A stretch of DNA of 64,000 nucleotides from Chlamydomonas sphaeroides (Eukaryota; Chlorophyta; Chlorophyceae; Chlamydomonadales; Chlamydomonadaceae): positions 2,161-66,160 of the forward strand of contig BDDC01000340.1 of NCBI GenBank assembly GCA_001662425.1, read 5' to 3'. The notes beneath the pieces were generated by a model, which saw only the letters and a program-made list of their open reading frames with translations, ran no database searches and had not been told where the DNA came from. Positions 22,801-32,214 of this stretch are shown here, in pieces (the first letter of the stretch is position 1; every line of letters begins with the position of its first letter). A program made the position numbers and the translations under genes.

Positions 22801-23331
22801 CTGAGCATGCAGGCGCAGCCCATTAAGACGCTCTTATAGCGCATGGCGCAATCCGCACGCCTGTAAAACGCCTGCGAGTGCGGCTATGCCGCTTGAACGG
22901 CGACCGTCCATCAGGCCCCAGTGCAAAACGCTCGCCAGACACCCCAAGGGCTCCGCTGCAGTCGGCTGCTATGCAAACGTGTTCTTGCATATCCCTGTTT
23001 CGCCGCCGCTCAGCTGCCGCGCCCACGCGCCCACGCTCCAGATGCCGCGCAAACCCGCACGTCCTCGGGCAAGAAGCCATATCCCTGAACAGCTCCCGCA
23101 ACGCGTGTGCGCGCTCACCAGTTTCCTCATTGTTGCTCTTGAAGCACTGTGAACGCACTGCTGTCGAACGTCCGCCAGACCGCGCAGCCTACAAGCATTC
23201 AGTAGAGCGCTTAAGACATGTACCATGAGAACTTGAGGCCAGGTGTTAATCGGGGGAGCCAGCTGACTTGCACATACCAGAATAAATGGCGATGGCCGCG
23301 CCGAGCAGGTTCCCCGCGCCAGCTGGACCAT
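19815..23331 (-). CDS. CBM20 starch-binding, coiled-coil, SAND-like domain protein
   Basis: Six exons: 23331-23278, 23146-23119, 22718-22535, 22374-21651, 21519-21450 and 21037-19815. All are GT-AG and all phases agree, giving 760 residues. The first two exons are short and less certain; exon 1 (MVQLARGTCSARPSPFIL) may be a targeting leader. Residues about 35-125 form a CBM20 domain: LKLNFKVGYRVNFGQCVGLV, LGNWDP, FWTVELNVAPG, then DLEYKYVVVNSDG. A Pro/Ala/Ser linker follows. Next is a coiled coil (about 325-400) spanning an intron: KNSLEDLQAQMDKHQQVRER into EARLAAAEATAARLADAVGT. A long Ala/Pro/Gly linker leads to a C-terminal module with TPLEFVAEAGLKGKNWKASM, which matches the SAND pattern with its KNWK core. 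CBM20-coiled-coil proteins in algae (SAGA1/2) organise pyrenoid starch; the SAND-like end is unexpected. Function is inferred only from domains. Confidence 0.75.
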
Positions 23332-23978
23332 CGCGGTGGTGGTTTCGTGTAAGCTTTACCCTAGCACCTGGCTATACCGCCCCCAGGCCGGGCGCAAAGG
23401 CGTGCCGAGCGATTGGGATTGAGTGATGCCAAGGCGTCAAGGGAAGCGTAACGCTGCGGCGCCCTGGTAGGGGAGCGTGGATGGATGGGTGTGATGGACG
23501 TGCTTCTGTAAGGGTGGGGGCGAGGCGCGGGTGACAAGGTCGCTGAGTCCCCATGCGGCAAAAAGAAAGCGTTTGGTACACCGGCCCTGTTCCCGTTTAA
23601 GCACGTTCCTTGCATCGTATAAATCCCAAACACATGCGACGCCCTGAGTATCTGCTGTGTCCTTAGTTTTACGCGCACCTTCTCTCGGGAACATCCTTGC
23701 GGCGTCGCGGACGGCTTCGTGCCTTGGCATAACATCCGGGCAGGAAGCCTGTAGCTGTCAGCCAGCGAATGCCCGTGAGCTCGAGGCTTGCCGATCGCGC
23801 CTCGCGGCTTGAGCTGTCACTGAGCTCGCGTTGCTTCCCGTGAACGTCCCTCGCAGCTCCGCACGCTGCTGGAGGTTCAGTCTCCAGGTGCGAGCAGGCT
23901 GTTAACGAGGCAACTGCTGACATGCTAGTTGCCTTTGGGCTGCCCAGGCAACTGCTGACGTGTGCATTCCGTTGACAG
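23332..23978. promoter_or_regulatory. upstream region of the CBM20/SAND gene and of the small membrane protein gene
   Basis: This is a divergent interval. It should contain the CBM20/SAND promoter and the unresolved first exon(s) of the small membrane protein gene. Short ATG-led frames next to GT dinucleotides exist (for example near 23493-23508), but none joins in phase to the exon at 23979. Confidence 0.3.
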
Positions 23979-24182
23979 GGGCACTTCGCTACATCCTCGG
24001 CACCATCTTGATGCTGATTGGCGTGGTGCGCCAGGGGAGGGCTCGCCCAGTCTCCGGCCTCCTGGGTGGTGCAGCCCTCTGAACCACGCGTACTCCTGCA
24101 GGTGCTGCCACTAGCATACGCCCTCCTCAAGCGGAAGAACCCCCTCACCGCCAACTTCCGGCCGCTCCGCTCGTCGGCGTGA
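23979..24182 (+). CDS. small membrane protein, 3' end only
   Basis: Two exons are visible: 23979-24025 (acceptor gttgacag) and 24102-24182, joined by a 76-bp GT-AG intron. Together they encode ALRYILGTILMLIGVV joined to LPLAYALLKRKNP, then TANFRPLRSSA and a TGA. The pattern is one hydrophobic segment followed by a short basic tail. The 5' exon(s) were not identified, so the N-terminus is missing. The stop lies only 59 bp before the start codon of the AUH-type gene on the same strand, which is unusually tight for two separate algal genes. I do not recognise the family. The in-phase splice and clean acceptor argue that it is real. Confidence 0.45.
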
Positions 24183-24241
24183 CGCCCTTCACCTTCAACT
24201 GTTAGTGAGGCAGCCTCAGCGGTCACCTTCCGGTTGCTGCC

Positions 24242-26475
24242 ATGCACGCTTTGCTGGTTTCCCACGGCGCGCGCGTGGCCAGTGCAGTAGCCAGCGCCTC
24301 GGCATCTGGCCTGCCGACCCTGGCGGCCGCTGCGTTGCGCACCGCATGGCTCGGTAAGCCAGCAACGCCAGCCGCAACAGGTGCCGCTGCCTACGCGTGC
24401 TCCCCGGCTTGCGGCGTCCGGGCGTGGTCCTCGAGCACCGCTGCCTGCAGTAACAAGGGGCCCGCCAGCCCCGCGAATGACGCCGGTACAAATGCCAGCG
24501 GCGGCTCTGGGGAGCTGCACGTGAGCGTGGAGCCGCTGTCGGGCGCGCTGGAGGGCGTGTCCGTGATCAGCCTCACGCGGCCCGCCGCCCGCAACGCCAT
24601 CGGGCGGCAGCTGCTGCGGGAGCTAGCCGAGGCGCTGGAGCTCGTCCGCCAGGAGCGGACCACGCGATGCGTGCTCGTGCGCAGCTCGGTGCCAGGTACG
24701 GCACGCATGCACACAACAGCCGCGGTCGTCGGGCCATGCCCGCCGCACGCCGCGGCGTCCCTTGCTCCGCAGCGCCTCCGCTTGAGCCGTGCACAGCCGC
24801 GCGGCTGCCTTCCCGCACCGCTTCGTGACACCCTGGCCGGGGACTTTCTGCGCGCAGGCGTGTTCTGCGCCGGCGCCGACCTGAAGGAGCGCGCCACCAT
24901 GAGTCAGAGCGAGGCCGCCGAGTTCGTGTCGCGCATCCGCCGTACCGTCACGGAGCTGCAGGCAAGCGCGGGAGGGCGGTTGGGAGGCCTGTAACACGCA
25001 GCCCACTGCCGCCACCCTGCGACTGCTCCTACGATGAGCCCGCCGATGCCTGCTTAGCATGCTGGATCAACAGATCACACGGTGCCCGGTTGTTTGCACA
25101 TGCTGCGCCCGCCTCCCCAGGACCTGCCCATGCCCACGCTGGCCGTGGTGGAGGGCCTGGCGCTTGGCGGCGGCGCTGAGCTGGCCCTGGCCGCCGACAT
25201 CCGTGTCATGGGCGCGGGCGCGGCCATGGCCTTCCCGGAGGCGCAGCTGGGTATCATCCCGGGCGCAGGTGGCACGCAGGTGCGCTGCCGCAACGCCCGT
25301 ACACATGCCCGGGGCCACAGCACCGGCCGTGGGGCCTGCCTAGGCAGCGCAAGCCCCTTTTTCCACGCGGCTGGGGCCTTCCGAGGCGATCCCTTAGCGG
25401 GGCAGCATGGCTACGCCGAGGGTGCAGCGTGGCGGCGGCGTTGGTTTGAACTTTGGTGTTGCGGCCCGCCTCTCCTCTCCGCCTTTGCCCGCCGCGCAGC
25501 GCCTGCCGCGCATCGTGGGCGCCAGCCGCGCCAAGGAGCTCATCTTCACGGGCCGGCGTGTGACTGGCTCCGAGGCGGGCGAGCTGCGGCTGGCGGACCA
25601 TGTGGTGCCGGACGACAAGGTGCGGGCGGGATGGCGGGGGGTGTAGGTATGGTACGAAGATGGTTAGCATGTCGGCGCGTCACCGGACCTGCGGTAGCGA
25701 TTGCTGAGTAGGGCACAGTAGTGCTGCGCAGACTGGGAAGCGACAGGTACAGGCTGCGTGGCTGTTTCGAGCCCAGCGACGCGCCATGGGTGTCGTGGGA
25801 AACTCGGGGTTCACCGCAGCAGCGTTATAGCGTGGGGAGCTTGTGGGCAGTGGTAAGGCATTGCTGCTCGACCGCGACCTAAGGCGCTCCTGCAGCCCCC
25901 GCCGCCCCTTATGAAGAACGCGCACATATGATATGCGAGTACACTTTACCCCTTGCACATATCCCCTCCAACCTTTGCGTTTGTGCAGGTGTACGACAAA
26001 GCCCTCGAGCTGGCCGAGCAGATTGTGCGCAGCGCGCCGCTCTCTCTCCGGCAGGCCAAGGTGCGCACCCGAGCGCAGCCGGTCTCATGTGGACGCCGCG
26101 CTCCCGTGGCTCGCCACAGCGTGCTGCCCTGCGTCACACGCTGCCAGTCATTCGCAGGCCCAGCTACCTCTGCGGCCCGCGCAAGCACCTGCACTGCACC
26201 CATACCCCAGTCCCCGCCGCACAGACCCGCCCCAGCGTACGGACCCCATTCCTCCCCTCCCCCACCTCTTCGCGTATGCTGCTCCTGCTATGCTGCTGCT
26301 GCTGCCCCCTGCCGCTGGTCCCCAGGCGGCCGTGAATCGCGGCATGGATGTGGACTTGCACACGGGGCTGGCGGTGGAGGAGGCCATGTACGCGCAGCTG
26401 CTGCACACGCGCGACCGGCTGGAGGGGCTCAAGGCGTTCGCGGAGAAGCGCAAGCCCATTTACACCGGCGAGTAG
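24242..26475 (+). CDS. AUH: methylglutaconyl-CoA hydratase (AUH-type enoyl-CoA hydratase)
   Basis: Six exons: 24242-24695, 24858-24961, 25121-25279, 25500-25619, 25989-26060 and 26326-26475, giving 352 residues. The first about 85 residues are Ala/Ser-rich with Arg, fitting a mitochondrial presequence. The crotonase core follows: oxyanion-hole motifs FCAGADLKER and ALGGGAELALAADIRV, with acidic residues at GGGAE and FPEAQLGIIPGAGGTQ in the positions of the two catalytic glutamates. Then come RLPRIVGASRAKELIFTGR and a C-terminal helix region MDVDLHTGLAVEEAMYAQLL. AUH hydrates 3-methylglutaconyl-CoA in leucine breakdown. A general short-chain enoyl-CoA hydratase is the alternative. Intron 2 uses a GC donor (CAG|GCAAGC); the other introns are GT-AG. 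Confidence 0.92.
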
Positions 26476-27804
26476 CGGGGGGTGGGGGGCCAGGCGAGGG
26501 TGCGGGAGCGAGGTTCATCAGGGTTCGCGTGCATGGGCTTGGCTTGGGCAGGCGCATATGCAGCTTGCCTGAGGGAGGATGGATCGCGAGTTGCGGCAAT
26601 CATCGGGCAGGGGGGCGGTGAGGGTCGGTGGTGAGCCAACAGAGGGCAGCGCACGGCGCGGCCTCAAGGGAGGTGTTGATGGGGACGGTCCGCCGCGGCC
26701 ATTCGCGGCACGGCAAGCCTGGCGCAGGGTGGATGTGTGCCTGTGCTGCCAGTGCCGCGCGCGTGAGGGCTAGTGTCGTCAGGCACGGCGGGGGTTTCGG
26801 GTACGCGATGCGGTGGAGCTCCAGAGCCCTGCCCTGGGTGCTCTGGGTGCTCCCATCGTCACGGCGGGTCTTGTGTTTCTGATGCCAGGACGCCCATGGT
26901 TGTGCACGGTGGGCCATGTCATGTGTAAGATTGCGGTTCGAACGCCCTTGACGCCTGGGCGCGCTGCAGGTTGCATGGGCGCAACGTCTGTCCGTGCCCC
27001 TGCTTGACAGGCAAGGAATGCCGCATGCTCGCAGCTGCGCCACTATGTCAGCCCAGTGGGGGGTACCTGAGACCCTCAGAAACCCTGAGACTAGACCGGT
27101 AGGAACGTAGGAACGTAGCGCAGCGGCACACGCGCCTCCGGGTGTTCCTGTATGGCAAGCCTGGCGCCATTCTGGCACCTGGCGAAGTGCGCTGAGGCAG
27201 GTTCCCTGTCGGCCTGCCAAGTGCCTTCCTTGCCGTGCCGCATCCTGAAGCCAGCTGTGCCACCCGTGTGTTCCACTTCAGCAGATAGGCAGGGTCCCTT
27301 GTGGTGAGGACCAGCAGCACTGGCAGGGCCCCGCTCGCGGGGCTGGCTGGCTGAGGTCAAGAGTCTCATTGCTCTCGCCCTTTGCGCTCCTGGCTGTAGC
27401 ATCCGCCCTCCACCCAGAAAGCAGTGCGTCTAGATATCTGTGGCCAGGGCAAGGTGCAGTGGCCACAGACAGGGCCCTGGGGGCTTCGACCACTAGCGGC
27501 GGCCATAGATGGTGGACTGACCCGCGGGGCAATCTGTCTGCCGACCTATCGCCCAGAAGCCACCCCGAGACGGAAATTACGTACTTTCAATTGAAAAGTG
27601 CCATGCAAGTAATTTACTGCACAAGGGCAAGTGGCGTTGTACGGCATTCGAAGCTCTCACGGAAGCGGGAACATGAGCCGCGGTGCCTCACGACGCAGCA
27701 AACCATACCTCCTTGCACGTAGCTCTGCCCTGCAAGCTATTTGAGTACACGACAACAGTAAGAGACTAGAAACAAACAAAGCAGAGCGCTGATAGGTCGC
27801 AACC
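26476..27804. other. intergenic region with AUH 3' UTR and Rib72 upstream
   Basis: The AUH-type gene probably ends near the TGTAA at 26924-26928. The right half is upstream of Rib72. The last 200 bp before its ATG are AT-richer, as expected for a promoter and 5' UTR. No gene was recognised. Confidence 0.4.
26924..26928 (+). terminator. AUH: candidate TGTAA polyadenylation signal
   Basis: TGTAA lies 449 bp past the stop of the AUH-type gene. Confidence 0.4.
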
Positions 27805-30800
27805 ATGTCCGGCGCACCTCCGATTCCCAAGCTGCCGGGCTACAACGTGTGCCTGCCGGTGCGTCATGATAGCGATATCTCATGCGGCGAGAACATCGTT
27901 GCTAAACGCTTCGCGCATGCCCTTTGCAGCAATCTCTGAGCGACAAAGGCTTTAAGAAGGGCCAAACCCTGTCCTACGTGAATGGATACCAGCGTGAGGA
28001 CGCTGTGTCCGTTGTCAAGGAGCTGCCAGACCGCATCCGCGAGGCGACAGATGCAGCGCTGGCAGGAGGCTCTGCGGCTCATCCTGGGGCGTACGCCACG
28101 CTCTCTCCGAGCATGCTGATGCCCGACGCTGCTGGCAAGCTGCCGCAGTGGGTGGAGAACGACCGCAAGGTATGCCCAGCTCGCACTCCACCCCGAGCGC
28201 CACCCCCTCGGCAACTTCCGCGCCCTACTCACGCTGCTCATGCCCACCTGCAGGTGCTGCGCTTCTATGGCTACTTCAAGGAGTCGGTGGTGGAGAGCAA
28301 CATGGAGAACCACCGCATCCGCAAGGTCATTCTGTACTACTACCTGGAGGACGACAGCATGCACGTCGCCGAGCCCCGCCAGGACAACAGCGGCATCCCC
28401 CAGGTGCGCCGTTCCGCTTTGCAGCACACCAGCAGCAGGCTTTGTAATAACGGCGGACCCCCTCGTCCCCGGCACCGTGCGCCGCTTCGTTCTGTGTCCT
28501 GCGCCTGCCGCACCCCACGCCGCTGAGCTCCCCCCTTCATCACCCAACCCCCTCTCCTCCGCGCAACCCCAGGGCGTCTTCATCAAGCGCCACCGCTGCA
28601 CCAAGGACGACGGCTCGTTCTTTAACCCCACGGACTTTAATGTGGGCGACACCATCTCGATGTACGGCCGCACGTTCTACCTGGTGGACGCGGACGTGTA
28701 CACGCGTGACTGGATGGCGGCCAGGCTAAACCGCGAGCAGGGCGGCCCGCTGCCGTACCCGGGCGACCCTGTGGACACCTACCGCGCCACGTTTGGCATG
28801 AACCGCGGCCGCGCGCCCGCTGAGGGTGGGTGGAAGCGGGGGTTGGGGCCGGGCGGGATGAGTCCAGTGATGCTACCAATGGGAGCTGCACACGGGAAGA
28901 ATGGCTGCTGCGTATGGCCTGAAGTGGAATGGCCAGGAGCGTGGTCAAACGCATATAATCAATGTCTATTGTGCTGGGGTTGGGTGCGCGTGTGCGACGT
29001 CACCGAGTTGCGTGCGCTGCTGGCGATCACGCGGCAGCTCAAAGGGGTCCGCACGAAGCGCCATCGCAGCAGCGGATTCCAGCCGCTAGGTCCCCCACAG
29101 ATGGATCCAAGTTTGTGCGGCTTGCGCGGGTTCCATAATTGCTGGTAGACCGGGGCCCTCGAGCGCGTTGCGGGGGCGTAGACCCGGCAGCCCGACTCGA
29201 CCCCTCCGCCCCTTGGGACCCAGCCAAAGCCTGGCACCCCGCTGCACGCCGCAGCGCTGACCCTGGGCGTCCTAGAAACGCCGGACGTCGCATGCCGCAC
29301 GCTAATCGCGCCCTCACTCTGCGCCGCTTACCCCACAGGCGACGCCGGCACCACCACGCGGCGCCTGAACGACTTCAAGGCGTACGTGGAGGCGCGGCTG
29401 GGCAAGCCGTCCCACCTGCTGGACGGCGACAAGCTGCGCCAGTTCCTGGAGAACAACAAGAAGGTGAGGAGGAGAGAGCCCGGGGCAGGGACAGGGGGGC
29501 GGAGGGCAAGTACGGCAGCTTCGGCGCGGGAGGGCGAGGACGCCGAATGAAGGGTGGGCTGTGGCTGGAAGGGGCGTGTGCACAGCATTGCGGCTCTGGC
29601 GGGCGCGTGGGAACGCCAAAGGGGCTACGCTAGGGCCTAGGGTGTGCTGGCGTGACATGGCCAGAGCGGCTGCGAAGCGCAGTGCGCCAGGTGCCCGCCG
29701 TGTGCTCACTCTGCCCTCCCGTGCCCTGCTCCTCCCCTCCTCCAGGTGCTGCGCTTCTGGTGCGTGTGGGACGAGCGGCAGACCATGTACGGCGACCGCC
29801 GGCCGTACGTGCTGCACTACTTCCTGGAGGACGACACGGTGGAGATCCTGGAGATCAACGAGAACAACAGCGGCCGCGACCCCTTCCCCGTCTTCCTCAA
29901 GCGCGGCCCGCTGCCGAAGGTGCCGGTCAAGGCCAACACCACGCTCAACCCCAAGTACCGCAAGGAGCAGTGCTACAGCCCCTCGGACCTGCGGCTCGGC
30001 GTGTACATCCAGGTGCATAACCGCGACTTCTTCGTGCACGACGCGGACACGTTCACCAAGAGCTGGTACCGCGACAACCTGGGCTACAGCGACGAGGAGA
30101 TGACGCCGGTGGACATCAAGGAGGCCATTATCCCGAAGCCGCGCGCCGCGCTGCCGCCGTTCAACGGCTACGGGACGATTGAGGACTCGCTGCAGAACTG
30201 CCTCAGCCTGGTGCCCAAGCCGCCCAAGCGCGACCTGCACAAGCTGATGAACAAGGACAAGATCATCCTGCGCTTCGTGGTGCGCATGGTGGACACGGAC
30301 ACGCACAAGCACAGCAACACGGACCTGGCGCGCCGCTTCATCCTGTCGTACTTCATGATGGACGACAGCCTGCTCGTCTTCGAGCCGCCCGTGCGCAACA
30401 CGGGCATTGCCGGCGGCAAGTTCCTGGAGCGCCAGAAGATCTACAAGCCGCGCAGCGAGGAGATCTACACGTATCTGGACTTCTACGTGGGCTCCGTGAT
30501 CGAGGTGTTCAACCGCTCCTTCGAGCTGCTCGAGGCGGACGAGTACACGCTGACGTACATGGAAAACTACAAGGACATCTTCGTCATGGCCGACACGGAC
30601 GTGCTCATCCGGTCACTCAAGGCGCAGGTCACCGGGCGCGAGGACAGCGTTCGCTCCAGCCTCATTGCCGCCGACAAGGCCGGCAGTGGCGCGCTGGGTG
30701 GCGACGAGCTGGAGGCGGGCCTGCGGGCGGCGGGGCTCAAGTTCACGCGGCACCAGGCCATCAGCCTCAAACGCCGGCTGGACCGCAACAACACGGGCAC

Positions 30801-30840
30801 CATCTCCATCGAGGAGTTCCTGGGGCTGCTGGGGCTATGA
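27805..30840 (+). CDS. RIB72: Rib72 / EFHC1-family axonemal protein (three DM10 domains, EF-hands)
   Basis: Six exons: 27805-27858, 27930-28169, 28254-28403, 28573-28825, 29339-29463 and 29746-30840. All are GT-AG and in phase, giving 638 residues, essentially the length of Chlamydomonas Rib72. Three DM10 domains start at about residue 98 (VLRFYGYFKESVVESN), 275 (VLRFWCVWDERQTMYGD) and 440 (DKIILRFVVRMVDTDTH), each with the paired YYLEDD/YFLEDD/YFMMDD signature. The C-terminus has two EF-hand-like loops (DKAGSGALGGDELE and DRNNTGTISIEEF). Rib72 is a microtubule inner protein in the A-tubule of ciliary doublets; the human homologues are EFHC1/2. With LC1 this is the second axonemal gene in the window. 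A TGTAA lies 480 bp past the stop. Confidence 0.97.
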
Positions 30841-32214
30841 GCGGCGGTGCCATGAGGCGGGGGCGGGTGCAGTACTGGGAAGCGGGCGGGAGGGGTGGGG
30901 GAGGCACAGCGCCGGCTGCGCCGCGTGCATGCGCCGCGTGGCGTGGCGGCGGCCGCCGGCAGCTGCGGTGCCTGTGTGAGCTGACTGGGCGGACGCGTCT
31001 GTATCGTACCCATGCACATATACTGTGTGATTGACTCTCTGGGGGGCTGTACCCATAAGCCAGAGCTTAGGCAAAGGCAGGCTAGACATTGACACTGATG
31101 CGCGTGGGTAGGCAGGCTGAGCAGAGATAGGCAGGCTAAGCGAAGGCCGTGAATGGCTGGCTGATGGGATGTCAGGCTGTGAGCTGGTTGGTGGTCGTGT
31201 GAGGCAGTGAGCGGTGAACCCGGCTGCTGCAGGACGCGGAGCGGTGCCTCGCGCATGCGGGGATACAGACGGCGGGTGGTCAAGCGCCGAACAAGGCACG
31301 AGGACCGTGCATGGAGCCATGTAAGCGCAGGTTGCGAGCTAATCCGAGTTGGCCCGTTGCCATGGTCTGGGCCTTGGTCAGACTTCGGCAGCAACATTCC
31401 CTAGTGTGCTTGGGTCGGCTGTCGGGAGCAGCGGTACGCATGCGCCAGCTTCTTGTGGACGTCACAGGTTGCTACACGGTCATGGCGCCAGCCGCACGAG
31501 CTGGCAGGAGGAGGCGTATGCATGTGCTGCGCTGGCAGACCATACGCCGCCTCCAAGCAACGGCAGCTGCAGCAGCTGTGCGGCAGCCAGCGCCAAGTTC
31601 CTGCAGTGCAGCCCTTGCTCGAGGGGGGTGCTGCATGCGCGGCTGCGTACACGAGGACGTTTGCGTAACAGCGCAACAGGCCGGCGGGCTATGCGGTGTA
31701 AGGCGCGTGAGAAATGCCAGCGGCTGGCACGCATCCTCGTCCGTAGCGCAGTCCGGGTGACCGGGACAAGCAGGCCCTGAACGAACAGGTGGGGGCCAAG
31801 CGCAAGCTGCGAGCTTTGCATCGTCAGGCGATGGGTGCAAGCCAATGCCGAGCCGCAGCGCATCCCCCCAGCCGCAGCTTGCCCCTTGCGTCGAGCCTTG
31901 TCGAGCTTGGCTCATGGCTCCCATACACTGAACCCACACATGCACACAAGACACGACCACGCCATGCATGCCCCACTTGGGCCTCGCCCTCCGCCTGCAG
32001 CACGCATGCAAGCGCCGACGCGCACATGCCCCCTGCCGCTCCCTGAACTTAGCCCCTGCGCGCCGCAGGCACAGCCAATCCCCTGGTCCGCACGCAAAGC
32101 CCGCGACAAAGCCCCTTCAGCCCCGCGACTTGGCCCGGCTATCCCACTCCCCCGCCAACGCACAGCACGTACACCCCCGTCCGCACCCGCCCTTCTTTCC
32201 TACGGACCCCGCCC
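30841..32214. other. intergenic region between convergent Rib72 and CPX
   Basis: This holds the 3' ends of two convergent genes. Frames on both strands at 31.3-32.0 kb overlap one another and show no domain features. Nothing further is supported. Confidence 0.4.
31320..31324 (+). terminator. RIB72: candidate TGTAA polyadenylation signal for Rib72
   Basis: TGTAA lies 480 bp past the Rib72 stop, in AT-richer sequence typical of algal 3' UTRs. Confidence 0.4.

Noticed and set aside
24242..26475. AUH-type gene as a bacterial transfer
   Set aside because: It has six exons, host-like GC and codon use, and a eukaryotic presequence, so nothing indicates recent transfer.
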